Source of the DNA: JAOUGY01 sp050329955
GTDB taxonomy: Bacteria; Actinomycetota; Acidimicrobiia; Spongiisociales; ZC4RG35
Length of the DNA stretch: 38,792 bases
Reading direction: 5' to 3'
Assembly (NCBI GenBank): GCA_050329955.1
Contig: JBHJOH010000141.1
Coordinates: 1-38,792, forward strand
Positions 31,586 to 38,610 of this stretch are shown here, piece by piece; the stretch's first letter is position 1; each line of letters begins with the position of its first letter. The translations under genes were made by a program, and so were the position numbers. Below the pieces are notes generated by a model. The model had not been told where the DNA came from, searched no databases, and saw only the letters and a program-made list of their open reading frames with translations.

Positions 31586-32773
31586 TCAGACCACGCCGCG
31601 GGAGCGGAGGTCCGCGATCTCGTCGGCGGTGAGTCCGGCGAGTTCCGTCAGGATCTCGTCAGTGTGCTCGCCCAGCATGGGCGGGTGACGACGGATCGAC
31701 CCAGGAGTGCCGTCGAACTTGATCGGCAGACCGAGCATCTTCACCATGCCCACCATCGGATGCTCGATCTCGGTGACCATCTCGCGACCCATGGTCTGGG
31801 GTGAGCTCAACGCTTCGGCCACGTCGTTGATGGGTCCTGAGGGGATACCAACGTCGTCGAGCGCCTCGATCCACTCGGCCCGGGTCCGGGTCAGCATGAT
31901 CTCGGCGATCAACCCATCGATCAGGTCGCGGTTGTTGACCCGGTCACGGTTGCGGGCGAAGCGTTCGTCCTCGTTCCACTCCGGATGGCCGAGCAGCCCT
32001 GCCAGTTTGCGGAACTGCTCGTCGTTGCCCACCGCCACCGCCACGTCACCGTCGGAGGCTCCGAAGGTGCGGTAGGGCACGATGTTGGGATGGCCGTTGC
32101 CGTAGCGGCCGGGAACCTTGCCCGACGCCAGGTGGTTGGCGGCGACGTTGGCCAGCATCAGCAGCCCGGTGTCGTGCAGGCTGACCTCGGCCCGCTGGCC
32201 CTTGCCGGTGACCGAACGGCTCGCCAGCCCGGCCAGGGCCGAGATGGTGGCGAGCATGCCGGTGCAGATGTCGACGATCGCCACCCCCAGCTTCATCGCC
32301 TCACCCTCGGGCTCGCCGGTGATGGACATGAGCCCGGTCTCGGCCTGGAGGATGAAGTCGTATCCGGGCAGGCCCGCCTTGGGGCCGGTGGACCCGTAAC
32401 CGCTGATCGTCACCCGCACTGCCCGGGGAGCATTCGCATCGAACCAGCCGGCGTCGAATCCCCACCGTTCCAGGGTGCCGATCTTGAAGTTGTCGAGCAC
32501 GATGTCGGCCTTGGGGATGAGCCGGGCCAACACCCGCCGTCCCTCTTCCGAACCGATGTCGAGAGTGACGCTGCGCTTGTTGCGGTTCACCCCCAGGTAG
32601 TAGGCCGACTCGTTGCCGACGAAGGGCGGACCCCAGGCCCGGGTGTCGTCACCGGCACCCGGGCGTTCCACCTTGATGACGTCGGCCCCCATGTCGGCCA
32701 ACAACATGGCCGACAGGGGGCCGGCGAGCACCCGCGTCAGATCGAGAACGACGATCCCGTCGAGTGCACCCAT
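31586..32773 (-). CDS. CaiB/BaiF (class III) CoA-transferase
   Basis: A 395-residue class III CoA-transferase. The opening GIVVLDLTRVLAGPLSAMLL with LADMGADVIKVERPGAGDDT is diagnostic. GYDFILQAETGLMSITGEP follows, and the catalytic Asp168 is in AIVDICTGM, matching Asp169 of formyl-CoA transferase. It moves CoA between carboxylic acids, activating the pathway intermediate without ATP. The identity of the acid is unknown. It starts 4 bp after the stop of the crotonase gene, so the two form one operon and probably act in consecutive steps. Confidence 0.95.
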   Translation of the reverse strand: MGALDGIVVLDLTRVLAGPLSAMLLADMGADVIKVERPGAGDDTRAWGPPFVGNESAYYLGVNRNKRSVTLDIGSEEGRRVLARLIPKADIVLDNFKIGTLERWGFDAGWFDANAPRAVRVTISGYGSTGPKAGLPGYDFILQAETGLMSITGEPEGEAMKLGVAIVDICTGMLATISALAGLASRSVTGKGQRAEVSLHDTGLLMLANVAANHLASGKVPGRYGNGHPNIVPYRTFGASDGDVAVAVGNDEQFRKLAGLLGHPEWNEDERFARNRDRVNNRDLIDGLIAEIMLTRTRAEWIEALDDVGIPSGPINDVAEALSSPQTMGREMVTEIEHPMVGMVKMLGLPIKFDGTPGSIRRHPPMLGEHTDEILTELAGLTADEIADLRSRGVV

Positions 32774-32777
32774 CAGA

Positions 32778-33650
32778 TCAGCGCTTCATCTCGCGGGACT
32801 TGTCGGACTGGTTGAAGCCCTCGTCGAAGTTGTGCTTCCAGGTGTCCAACTCGGCCTTGCGCTCCTCGCGGAACTTCTGGAAGTTGGGCTTGCGCTTCTC
32901 GAGGAAGGCGTTCATGCCTTCGAGCGACTCCTCGGTGCCCCAGATGTTGGCGAGCAGCTCCATGCCGTGCTGCCACGCCGGGTAGAGGGCGTCGGAGTCG
33001 TAGTTGAGGGCAACCTTGGTCGCCCGGATGGTCTGGCCCGAGTAGCTGACGATCTGCTGGCAGATCTCCTCGGTCTTGGCCCGCAGCTCGGAGGCGGGAA
33101 CGGCGACGTTGGCCAGCCCGATCGAGGCTGCCTCCTTGCCGGTCCATGTCTTGCACAGGAAGATCATCTCCTTGGCACGACGCTCGCCGATCAGCTTGCC
33201 GATGTACTGGGTTGCGCCGACCGTCGGGCAGGCACCCACCCGGGCTCCGGTCTGTCCGAACTTGGCGTCCTCGGCGGTGACCACCAGGTCGCACCACAAC
33301 ATCAGTTCGTGACCGCCGCCCACGCAGGGGCCTTCCACCATGGCGATGACCGGGATGGGGAGGTTGCGGATGGTCATGGCCACCTGCAGCATGCGGTCGT
33401 TCCACATGTAGGAGTTGGCCTTGTTGAGCTTCATCATGGCGTGGAAGTCGCCACCGGCCGAGAAGGCGCCGCCGGCACCGGACACCACCGCAGCGGCGAT
33501 GGTGGGGTCTTCGCGGGTGCGGTTGAAGGCGTCGGCGAGCTCGTCCAGGGTCTGCTCACGGAAGGCGTTCTTCACCTCGGGGCGGTTGATCGTGATCCAA
33601 GCCACGTTGTCCTTGACCTCGTAGAGAATCTCGCCGTATGCGTCTGACAC
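32778..33650 (-). CDS. Crotonase (enoyl-CoA hydratase/BadI-like)
   Basis: A 290-residue crotonase. Both oxyanion-hole loops are intact: SGAGGAFSAGGDFHAM and VEGPCVGGGHELMLWCD. The start EILYEVKDNVAWITINRPEV and the longer C-terminal helix resemble 2-ketocyclohexanecarboxyl-CoA hydrolase (BadI) and MenB-like ring-cleaving or ring-forming members more than simple hydratases. This is an impression from sequence style only. The start is GTG 33650 (VSDAYGEILYEV), since AGGAGG stands about 6 bp before it. The open frame reaches 33893 without another ribosome site. It is first gene with the CoA-transferase, and divergent from the ACMSD-like gene. Confidence 0.92.
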   Translation of the reverse strand: MSDAYGEILYEVKDNVAWITINRPEVKNAFREQTLDELADAFNRTREDPTIAAAVVSGAGGAFSAGGDFHAMMKLNKANSYMWNDRMLQVAMTIRNLPIPVIAMVEGPCVGGGHELMLWCDLVVTAEDAKFGQTGARVGACPTVGATQYIGKLIGERRAKEMIFLCKTWTGKEAASIGLANVAVPASELRAKTEEICQQIVSYSGQTIRATKVALNYDSDALYPAWQHGMELLANIWGTEESLEGMNAFLEKRKPNFQKFREERKAELDTWKHNFDEGFNQSDKSREMKR

Positions 33651-33717
33651 CTGGTTCCTCCTGATCGGGATGTGCGCCGCTCGGGCCGGTGGGGCCCGAG
33701 GCGTATTGGGTATCTTA

Positions 33718-33733
33718 TTTCCTATATGATCGA
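33718..33733. promoter_or_regulatory. Shared operator-like site 5 (TATAT core)
   Basis: TTTCCTATATGATCGA, 29 bp before the ATG at 33763, in the divergent region with the crotonase gene. It keeps CCTATATG but lacks the final GCA, so it is the weakest of the five. Confidence 0.4.
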
Positions 33734-33762
33734 CCGCGGTCGTCAACGAGAGGTGCCTCCCC

Positions 33763-34767
33763 ATGTCCGTCCCCCAGTCAGATGTGATCGATGTCCACGC
33801 CCACCTGGTGACAGCCGGCCTCGCCGACATCGCCGAATCGGGAGGCACCAAACACGGTATCGAGTTCTTCCGTGACGCCAATGGCCGCATCACCAGCTCG
33901 AGTGGCGGTCATCAGAAGTCGATCGCCTGGCCCACCCCTCTCGAGACCCCCGACCAGCGGGTGGCGGTGATGGACTCGATCGACGTCGACGTGCACCTCC
34001 TCTCGCTCTCGCCCACCATGCACTGGTACAACCTCGGCCCCGCCGACGGCCTGTCGCTTGCCACCGAGAGCAACGACGACATGGCCGAGATGATCGCCGC
34101 CCACCCCACCCGTTTCAAGGGGCTCGGCTTCCTGCCGCTCCAGGACGTGGCGGCGTCGGTGGCCGAGATGGAACGCTGCGTACGCGAACTCGGCTTCGTC
34201 GGTTTCCAGGTGGGCACCAACATCAACGGCCTCGACTGGGACACAGACGAGCTGTATCCGGTACTCCAGGCCGCTCAGGACCTCAACGCCGTGATGTTCT
34301 TCCACCCCACCCGCGGCCGCGGCGACGCCTTCCTCAAGAAGTACCACCTGGTGAACTTCATCGGCAACCCGCTCGAGACCACCATCGCGGTTGCCTCGCT
34401 CATCTTCGGCGGCGTGATGGACCGCCTCCCAAACCTCAAGGCGGTGTTCGCCCACGGCGGCGGCTACGGGTGCCTCGGCATCGCCCGCATGGACCACGGC
34501 AAGGAGGTCCGTCCCGAATCACGTGGCATGGAGCTGATGCCGTCGGATTACCTCCGCCAGATGTGGTTCGACTCGCTCGTTCACGGCCACCGAACCCTCG
34601 ACCAGGTGATCGACTTCGCCGGGATCGACCGGGTGGTGCTGGGCAGCGACTACCCCGCCGACATGGGTGAGCCCAAGCCGGTGGAGTGGCTCAACCAGCA
34701 CCCCACCCTGTCGGAAGCCGACAAGGAGAAGATCCTCAGGGCCAATCCGGCCCGACTCCTCGCTTGA
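33763..34767 (+). CDS. ACMSD-like amidohydrolase (amidohydrolase 2 family)
   Basis: A 334-residue protein of the amidohydrolase-2 group, which includes aminocarboxymuconate-semialdehyde decarboxylase and other non-oxidative decarboxylases. The metal site is visible: His12 and His14 (VIDVHAHLV), a His in VMFFHPTRGRG (about 181), a His in VFAHGGGYG (about 229) and the Asp in VLGSDYPADMG (about 294). Family members decarboxylate aromatic or muconate acids or hydrolyse lactones. Which applies here cannot be told. It starts at ATG with GAGAGG upstream and diverges from the crotonase/CoA-transferase operon, with a shared-type site between them. Confidence 0.93.
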   Translation: MSVPQSDVIDVHAHLVTAGLADIAESGGTKHGIEFFRDANGRITSSSGGHQKSIAWPTPLETPDQRVAVMDSIDVDVHLLSLSPTMHWYNLGPADGLSLATESNDDMAEMIAAHPTRFKGLGFLPLQDVAASVAEMERCVRELGFVGFQVGTNINGLDWDTDELYPVLQAAQDLNAVMFFHPTRGRGDAFLKKYHLVNFIGNPLETTIAVASLIFGGVMDRLPNLKAVFAHGGGYGCLGIARMDHGKEVRPESRGMELMPSDYLRQMWFDSLVHGHRTLDQVIDFAGIDRVVLGSDYPADMGEPKPVEWLNQHPTLSEADKEKILRANPARLLA

Positions 34768-34805
34768 GGAAGGCAGAGGAAGGCAGAGGAGGGCGGAGGA
34801 AGGCA
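34766..34805 (+). repeat. Four tandem 10-bp units (GAGGAAGGCA)
   Basis: Units at 34766, 34776, 34786 (changed to GAGGAGGGCG) and 34796 begin within the stop codon of the ACMSD-like gene. They are purine-rich. I see no coding role. Confidence 0.75.
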
Positions 34806-34890
34806 GAGGCTCTGAGGCGGTCGAAACACATCGACGGGCTCTACACCCCCTACCCCGCAAGCGTCCGACGGCTCTGCGTCGGCGGACCCT

Positions 34891-34908
34891 TCCCCCGCAA
34901 GCGGGGGA
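34891..34908. terminator. 8-bp hairpin TCCCCCGC-AA-GCGGGGGA
   Basis: A perfect inverted repeat in the 177-bp region before the CMD-like genes. It is preceded by a second, imperfect inverted repeat (GTCCGACG with CGTCGGCGGAC, 34863-34887). It could act as an attenuator or terminator, or be a dispersed intergenic repeat. There is no T-tract. Confidence 0.45.
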
Positions 34909-34944
34909 CAAGAGTCAGGCGGAAAGGCGGAGGCAGGCTGGAAA

Positions 34945-35385
34945 ATGGATAACGAGCTGATCGACGAGATGTACGAGAAGCGGGGATACCTGTTCGAATG
35001 GCAGGTGCTGCTGGCCGACGCCGCACCCGAATTCCTGCGGAGCTTCGACGCCACCTGGACCCAGGTGAACACCGACCGGCCTGACGGCCTCCACGTGAAG
35101 TACCGCGAGCTGGTGTATTCGGTGGTGGCGTCGGTGCTGGGAGAGGCCACCGTCGCCAAGAACCACATGCACAAAGCCCTCGACCACGGCGCCACCCGCC
35201 AGGAGCTGATCGACGGAATGCTGGTGGGTTGGACCCCGTCAGGATCCAAAACGCTCATCCACGGGCTGCGGGCACTGGTCGACGTCCTGCAGGAGCGGGG
35301 CGAATATGAACTGCCCGATGTGGGATACCGCATCACCGACCGACCCGAGCACGCCGAACGCAGCTTCCTGGAGGACAAACGATGA
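34945..35385 (+). CDS. Carboxymuconolactone decarboxylase-like protein, subunit 1 (no Cys)
   Basis: A 146-residue protein with the CMD/AhpD-like helical pattern: YRELVYSVVASVLGEATVAK, then NHMHKALDHGATRQELIDGM. The usual redox motif CxxCxxxH reads GEATVAKNHMH here. The His is kept, but there is no cysteine in the whole protein, which argues against peroxidase activity and suits a decarboxylase or lyase type. ATG 34945 is weakly preceded by GGCTGGAAA. It is first of four genes, overlapping the next by 4 bp. Its neighbour is a second, diverged CMD-like protein, so a mixed complex is likely. Confidence 0.83.
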   Translation: MDNELIDEMYEKRGYLFEWQVLLADAAPEFLRSFDATWTQVNTDRPDGLHVKYRELVYSVVASVLGEATVAKNHMHKALDHGATRQELIDGMLVGWTPSGSKTLIHGLRALVDVLQERGEYELPDVGYRITDRPEHAERSFLEDKR

Positions 35386-35771
35386 GTGAGTTGGCAGAAG
35401 AGTTCGCCGCCCGCCGCGGCAAGCGGTACCCCGCCCACGCCTGGATCTCCGAGGCGTTCCCCGAGTACGTCGAGACCATGCTCCAGCTCGACGAGATCAT
35501 CCGCCGGCGGCCGCGTCGCTTCGACGAGAAGGGCCACGAGCTGTTCCACATCGTCGCCCTGGCGGTGATGGGCTCGAACCCCCACAACCAGCCCCATCTC
35601 ACCCAGCACATCAAGAAGGCCCTGCAGCTGGGAGCTCACCCCGAGGAGATCGCCGAGGCGCTGATGGTGTGCGTGAACCCGGCCGGTGCCCGGGTCCTCA
35701 CCTACGGCGTCACCTGCATGCTCGAAGCGATCGGACAGCTCGAGGAAGAGGGATGGACGGCCCCGGAGTGA
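35382..35771 (+). CDS. Carboxymuconolactone decarboxylase-like protein, subunit 2
   Basis: A 129-residue CMD-fold protein. KGHELFHIVALAVMGSNPHN and QHIKKALQLGAHPEEIAEAL match the core helices and the GAT/GAH turn of the family. The CxxC motif is replaced by NPHNQPH, while the His before the turn helix remains. The only cysteines are in the last helices (MVCVNP and VTCMLE). It starts at ATGA overlapping subunit 1, and its own stop lies inside the start of the next gene. Pairing with subunit 1 in one oligomer is inferred from adjacency and similar length. Confidence 0.83.
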   Translation: MSELAEEFAARRGKRYPAHAWISEAFPEYVETMLQLDEIIRRRPRRFDEKGHELFHIVALAVMGSNPHNQPHLTQHIKKALQLGAHPEEIAEALMVCVNPAGARVLTYGVTCMLEAIGQLEEEGWTAPE

Positions 35772-36550
35772 GCGAGGACATCCTCTACGAAGTCGACGAC
35801 CGGGTCGCCTGGGTCACCATCAACCGCCCGGACGCCGGTAACGGCCTGACCAGCGCCACCTACTCGCTGCTGGCCGAGATGCTCCATCGCGCCGAGGCCG
35901 ACCCGGAGGCCCGGGTGGTGGCGCTGACCGGGGCGGGCGACACGCACTTCTCGGGTGGTGGCGACACCAAGCACCACAAGCGCCGCACCTCCAACAACCT
36001 TCGCCTCCACCTCGGCAAGCTGGCCGAGGTGTCGATGGTGATCCGCAACATGGGCAAGCCCACCATCGCCGCCGTCAACGGCCGGGCGATCGGCGGCGGC
36101 CACCAGCTGCAGCTGCTGTGCGACATCTCGATCGCCTCGGAATCGGCCATCCTCGGCCAGGACGGGTCGAGGCGGGCGGCGGCTCCGTTCTTCTGGGGCC
36201 TGCAGCTGCTGTCCAGCTACGTCGGCGAGAAGAAGGCCCGCGAGATGTGCATCCTGTCGCGCGAGTACCCGGCGTCCGAGGCACTGGACATGGGCCTCGT
36301 GACCGCCGTCGTCCCGCACCCGGAGCTTCGTGCCGAAGTGCGCCGCTGGGCCGACGAGCTGCTGACGCTCGACCCCGACTCGTTGCGGGCCTGGAAGACC
36401 GCCCTCAACCATCCGTCCGACCTCAACTACGCCGCCCTGTTCGAGGGCCGGGAGATGCTGGCGTTGTTCGCCGGCACCGCCGAATGGAAGCTGGGTAACG
36501 CCGCCTACGGGTCGGGCGAGCTTCCCGACTGGTCGGAGTTCCGCATATGA
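35753..36550 (+). CDS. Crotonase (enoyl-CoA hydratase/isomerase family)
   Basis: A 265-residue crotonase. DILYEVDDRVAWVTINRPDA opens it, much like the crotonase at 33650. Oxyanion loops are present as GAGDTHFSGGGDTKHH and VNGRAIGGGHQLQLLCD. The usual Glu residues of hydratases are not obvious, so isomerase, lyase or hydrolase action is possible. ATG 35753 has GAGGA 6 bp before it and overlaps the preceding gene by 19 bp. GTG 35768 (VSEDILYEV) is an alternative start. The stop overlaps the double-crotonase ATG by 4 bp. Confidence 0.9.
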   Translation: MDGPGVSEDILYEVDDRVAWVTINRPDAGNGLTSATYSLLAEMLHRAEADPEARVVALTGAGDTHFSGGGDTKHHKRRTSNNLRLHLGKLAEVSMVIRNMGKPTIAAVNGRAIGGGHQLQLLCDISIASESAILGQDGSRRAAAPFFWGLQLLSSYVGEKKAREMCILSREYPASEALDMGLVTAVVPHPELRAEVRRWADELLTLDPDSLRAWKTALNHPSDLNYAALFEGREMLALFAGTAEWKLGNAAYGSGELPDWSEFRI

Positions 36551-37902
36551 GTGCTGTCACGTACCGGGTGGAGGGAACCACCGCCCACATCACCGTCAAC
36601 GACACCAGCTGGGGTCTCGACACCCACCTCGGCATCCTCGACGGCCTGGCACGGGCCTCGGTCGACCGCACCGTCATTGCCGTGCTCGTCGGCAGCGCCG
36701 GACCTGACTTCGGTGCCGGCCCGACCGCCCCCACCGACCCGGCCGAACTCAAGACCCTCCTCGACGCCATCGCCCGCGTTCCGGTGGCGATCCGCACCGG
36801 CGGCAAAACCGTGGTGGCGTCGGTGAAAGGCCGATGCCGGGGTGCAGCCAACCAGTTCCAGATGATGTGCGACCTGACCGTCGCCGCCGAGTCGGCCGTC
36901 TTCGCCGTCGACATTGCCCACGGGGCCGAACCGATGGCGCTGATCGGTGGGCAGTTCCTTCCCCGCATCGTCGGCGAGAAGAAGGCCCGCGAGATGGTGT
37001 TCCTGGGACGCGACCACGGGCCGTCCGATCACAAGGCGTTCGTCAACACGGTGGTGGCAGAGTCCGAGCTGGAGGCGGCATCGCTGGCGTTGTGTGAAGA
37101 GATCGCCCGGCTCAGCCCCACCTCGCTGCGGATGGTGAAAGCTTCCATCAGCTTCAACACCGACCTGCTGTTCAGCTCGATCTGGCAGGCCGTCGACTAC
37201 GCCGTGCTGGCCGCCATCGAGAAGGCACCCATCCCCGAGGGTGAGGCACCGGCCCCGGCGCTGGCTCCGCTGCCCGAACGGTTCCAGTCGCTCGAGTACA
37301 CGGTCGGAGAGGGCTTCGCCATCGCCCGACTCGTCGATGGCTCGGCCCCGGCTGCTCTCGATGAGCTGCTGGCGGTGCTGCGCCACGCCGACAGCGACCC
37401 GGACATCAAGAGTCTGGTGCTCCGGGTCGGACCCGGGTGCGGATGGCAGGCCGGAACCAAAGGCTGGATGGCGGCGCTCGTCACGCTGCGCAACATCGCC
37501 ATGCCCACCATCGTCGTCCTCGAGGGCGAGTCCACTGCCACTGCGACCGAGTTGGCGGTGGTCGCCGACCTGGTGGTGGCGGCCGACGGAGCGACCATCG
37601 GCATGGCCGCAGGCCGGCCTCCGGCGTGGGGCTCCCAGCTGCTCGCCGGAGCGGTCAGGGAGCGACAGGCCCGCCGCATGGGCCTGCTCGGGACGACGCT
37701 CTCGGCCGACGAAGCCAAGGCGGCCGGGCTGGTGAACTGGGTGGTGGATGACACCGGGCTCGACGGGTTCGTGGCCGACCTCACCGCCGAGATCGCCGGC
37801 CTCGACCAGCTGGGCATCCAGGTCGCCAAGTCCGTCCTCAACTACGGGGGCAACATGGCGTACCCAACGATCCTCTCCGTTGCAGAGCAGGCTCGAAGCT
37901 GA
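36547..37902 (+). CDS. Tandem double crotonase-fold protein
   Basis: A 451-residue protein with two crotonase-fold halves. Half 1 (about 1-235) has VGSAGPDFGAGPTAPTDP and SVKGRCRGAANQFQMMCDLT. Half 2 (about 250-451) starts QSLEYTVGEGFAIARLVDGS and has VGPGCGWQAGTKGWM and VLEGESTATATELAVVADLV. In both, the GGG of the second oxyanion loop is replaced (GAA in half 1, TAT in half 2), so normal CoA-thioester oxyanion catalysis looks damaged. A Pro/Ala-rich linker (EGEAPAPALAPLPE) joins the halves. It may partner the intact crotonase just upstream, to which it is translationally coupled. Confidence 0.87.
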   Translation: MSAVTYRVEGTTAHITVNDTSWGLDTHLGILDGLARASVDRTVIAVLVGSAGPDFGAGPTAPTDPAELKTLLDAIARVPVAIRTGGKTVVASVKGRCRGAANQFQMMCDLTVAAESAVFAVDIAHGAEPMALIGGQFLPRIVGEKKAREMVFLGRDHGPSDHKAFVNTVVAESELEAASLALCEEIARLSPTSLRMVKASISFNTDLLFSSIWQAVDYAVLAAIEKAPIPEGEAPAPALAPLPERFQSLEYTVGEGFAIARLVDGSAPAALDELLAVLRHADSDPDIKSLVLRVGPGCGWQAGTKGWMAALVTLRNIAMPTIVVLEGESTATATELAVVADLVVAADGATIGMAAGRPPAWGSQLLAGAVRERQARRMGLLGTTLSADEAKAAGLVNWVVDDTGLDGFVADLTAEIAGLDQLGIQVAKSVLNYGGNMAYPTILSVAEQARS

Positions 37903-37907
37903 GCTAT

Positions 37908-37930
37908 CCCGGGGCCCATCGGGCCCCGGG
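37908..37930. terminator. 10-bp perfect hairpin between convergent genes
   Basis: CCCGGGGCCC and GGGCCCCGGG around the loop ATC, between the double-crotonase stop and the convergent DUF2200 stop. Symmetric and GC-only, so it may serve both directions. There is no T-tract. Confidence 0.65.
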
Positions 37931-37937
37931 AGCCGGC

Positions 37938-38279
37938 TCAGCCGCGCAACACCTTCTCCATCGCCTTGCCCTTTGCCACCTCATCGACGAGTTTGTCGAG
38001 GTAGCGGATCTTCTGCATCAACGGGTCTTCGATGTCCTCGACCCGGATCCCGCAGATCAAGCCGGTGATCAGCGCGGCGTTGGGATTGAGCCGGGAGTCG
38101 GCGAAGAAGTCCTCGAAGGTCGTTTCCGCCTCGAGGTGGCTGGCGAGCTCGGCGTCATCGAAGCCGGTCAGCCAGCGGATCACCTCGTCGAGCTCGGCCT
38201 TCGTGCGACCCTTCCGCTCCACCTTGTTCACGTAGTGGACGTAGACCGATGCGAAGCTCATCGAGAAGATCCTGCTCAT
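37938..38279 (-). CDS. DUF2200 family protein
   Basis: A 113-residue protein that matches the DUF2200 family: SMSFASVYVHYVNKVERKGR, then TKAELDEVIRWLTGFDD, and LITGLICGIRVEDIEDPLMQ with the closing KIRYLDKLVDEVAKGK. It is largely helical and cytoplasmic. No biochemical role is established for the family that I can name. It is monocistronic and convergent with the catabolic operon. The start MSRIFSMSF fits the family N-terminus. Confidence 0.88.
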   Translation of the reverse strand: MSRIFSMSFASVYVHYVNKVERKGRTKAELDEVIRWLTGFDDAELASHLEAETTFEDFFADSRLNPNAALITGLICGIRVEDIEDPLMQKIRYLDKLVDEVAKGKAMEKVLRG

Positions 38280-38318
38280 GAGCCGAGTCTACGAAGGGGC
38301 GAGGAGCCGTCTGTCGGG

Positions 38319-38348
38319 CATACCGCGTTGACTACCGGAACGGTATGC
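38319..38348. promoter_or_regulatory. Inverted repeat GCATACCG...CGGTATGC upstream of antitoxin
   Basis: GCATACCG (38319-38326) and CGGTATGC (38341-38348) are perfect mates. A third TACCG half-site (38333-38337) forms TACCGGAACGGTA with the right arm. They end 7 bp before the antitoxin ATG. This is the typical layout for autorepression by an RHH antitoxin. Confidence 0.6.
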
Positions 38349-38355
38349 TGAGTCC

Positions 38356-38610
38356 ATGCCCACCGAGCAGATCGCCGTGCGACTACCAGAGGATCAGCTT
38401 GCCCTTCTCGATGACATGGTCGAGCGCGGCGTGTATGCGAGTCGGGCCGAAGCCGTCCGGGCGGGCATCACGGCGATCGCCGAGCTGGACCGCCGGGCTC
38501 AGATCGACCGTGCCATCGTCGAGGGCTACCGCCGGGTTCCGCCCACCGAGGCGGAGTTCGACGCAGCAGTCGCCTCCCTCCGGCGGGCCATCGCCGAGGA
38601 GCCGTGGTGA
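38356..38610 (+). CDS. Ribbon-helix-helix antitoxin (MazE-type partner)
   Basis: An 84-residue protein. The start MPTEQIAVRLPEDQLALLDD shows the DNA-binding strand QIAVRLP, followed by helices with GVYASRAEAVRAGITAIAEL, the usual CopG/ParD-like RHH. The acidic tail RVPPTEAEFDAAVASLRRAI suits toxin binding. The stop overlaps the GTG of the MazF-type gene (GTGA). The inverted repeats immediately upstream are the likely operator. Confidence 0.9.
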   Translation: MPTEQIAVRLPEDQLALLDDMVERGVYASRAEAVRAGITAIAELDRRAQIDRAIVEGYRRVPPTEAEFDAAVASLRRAIAEEPW

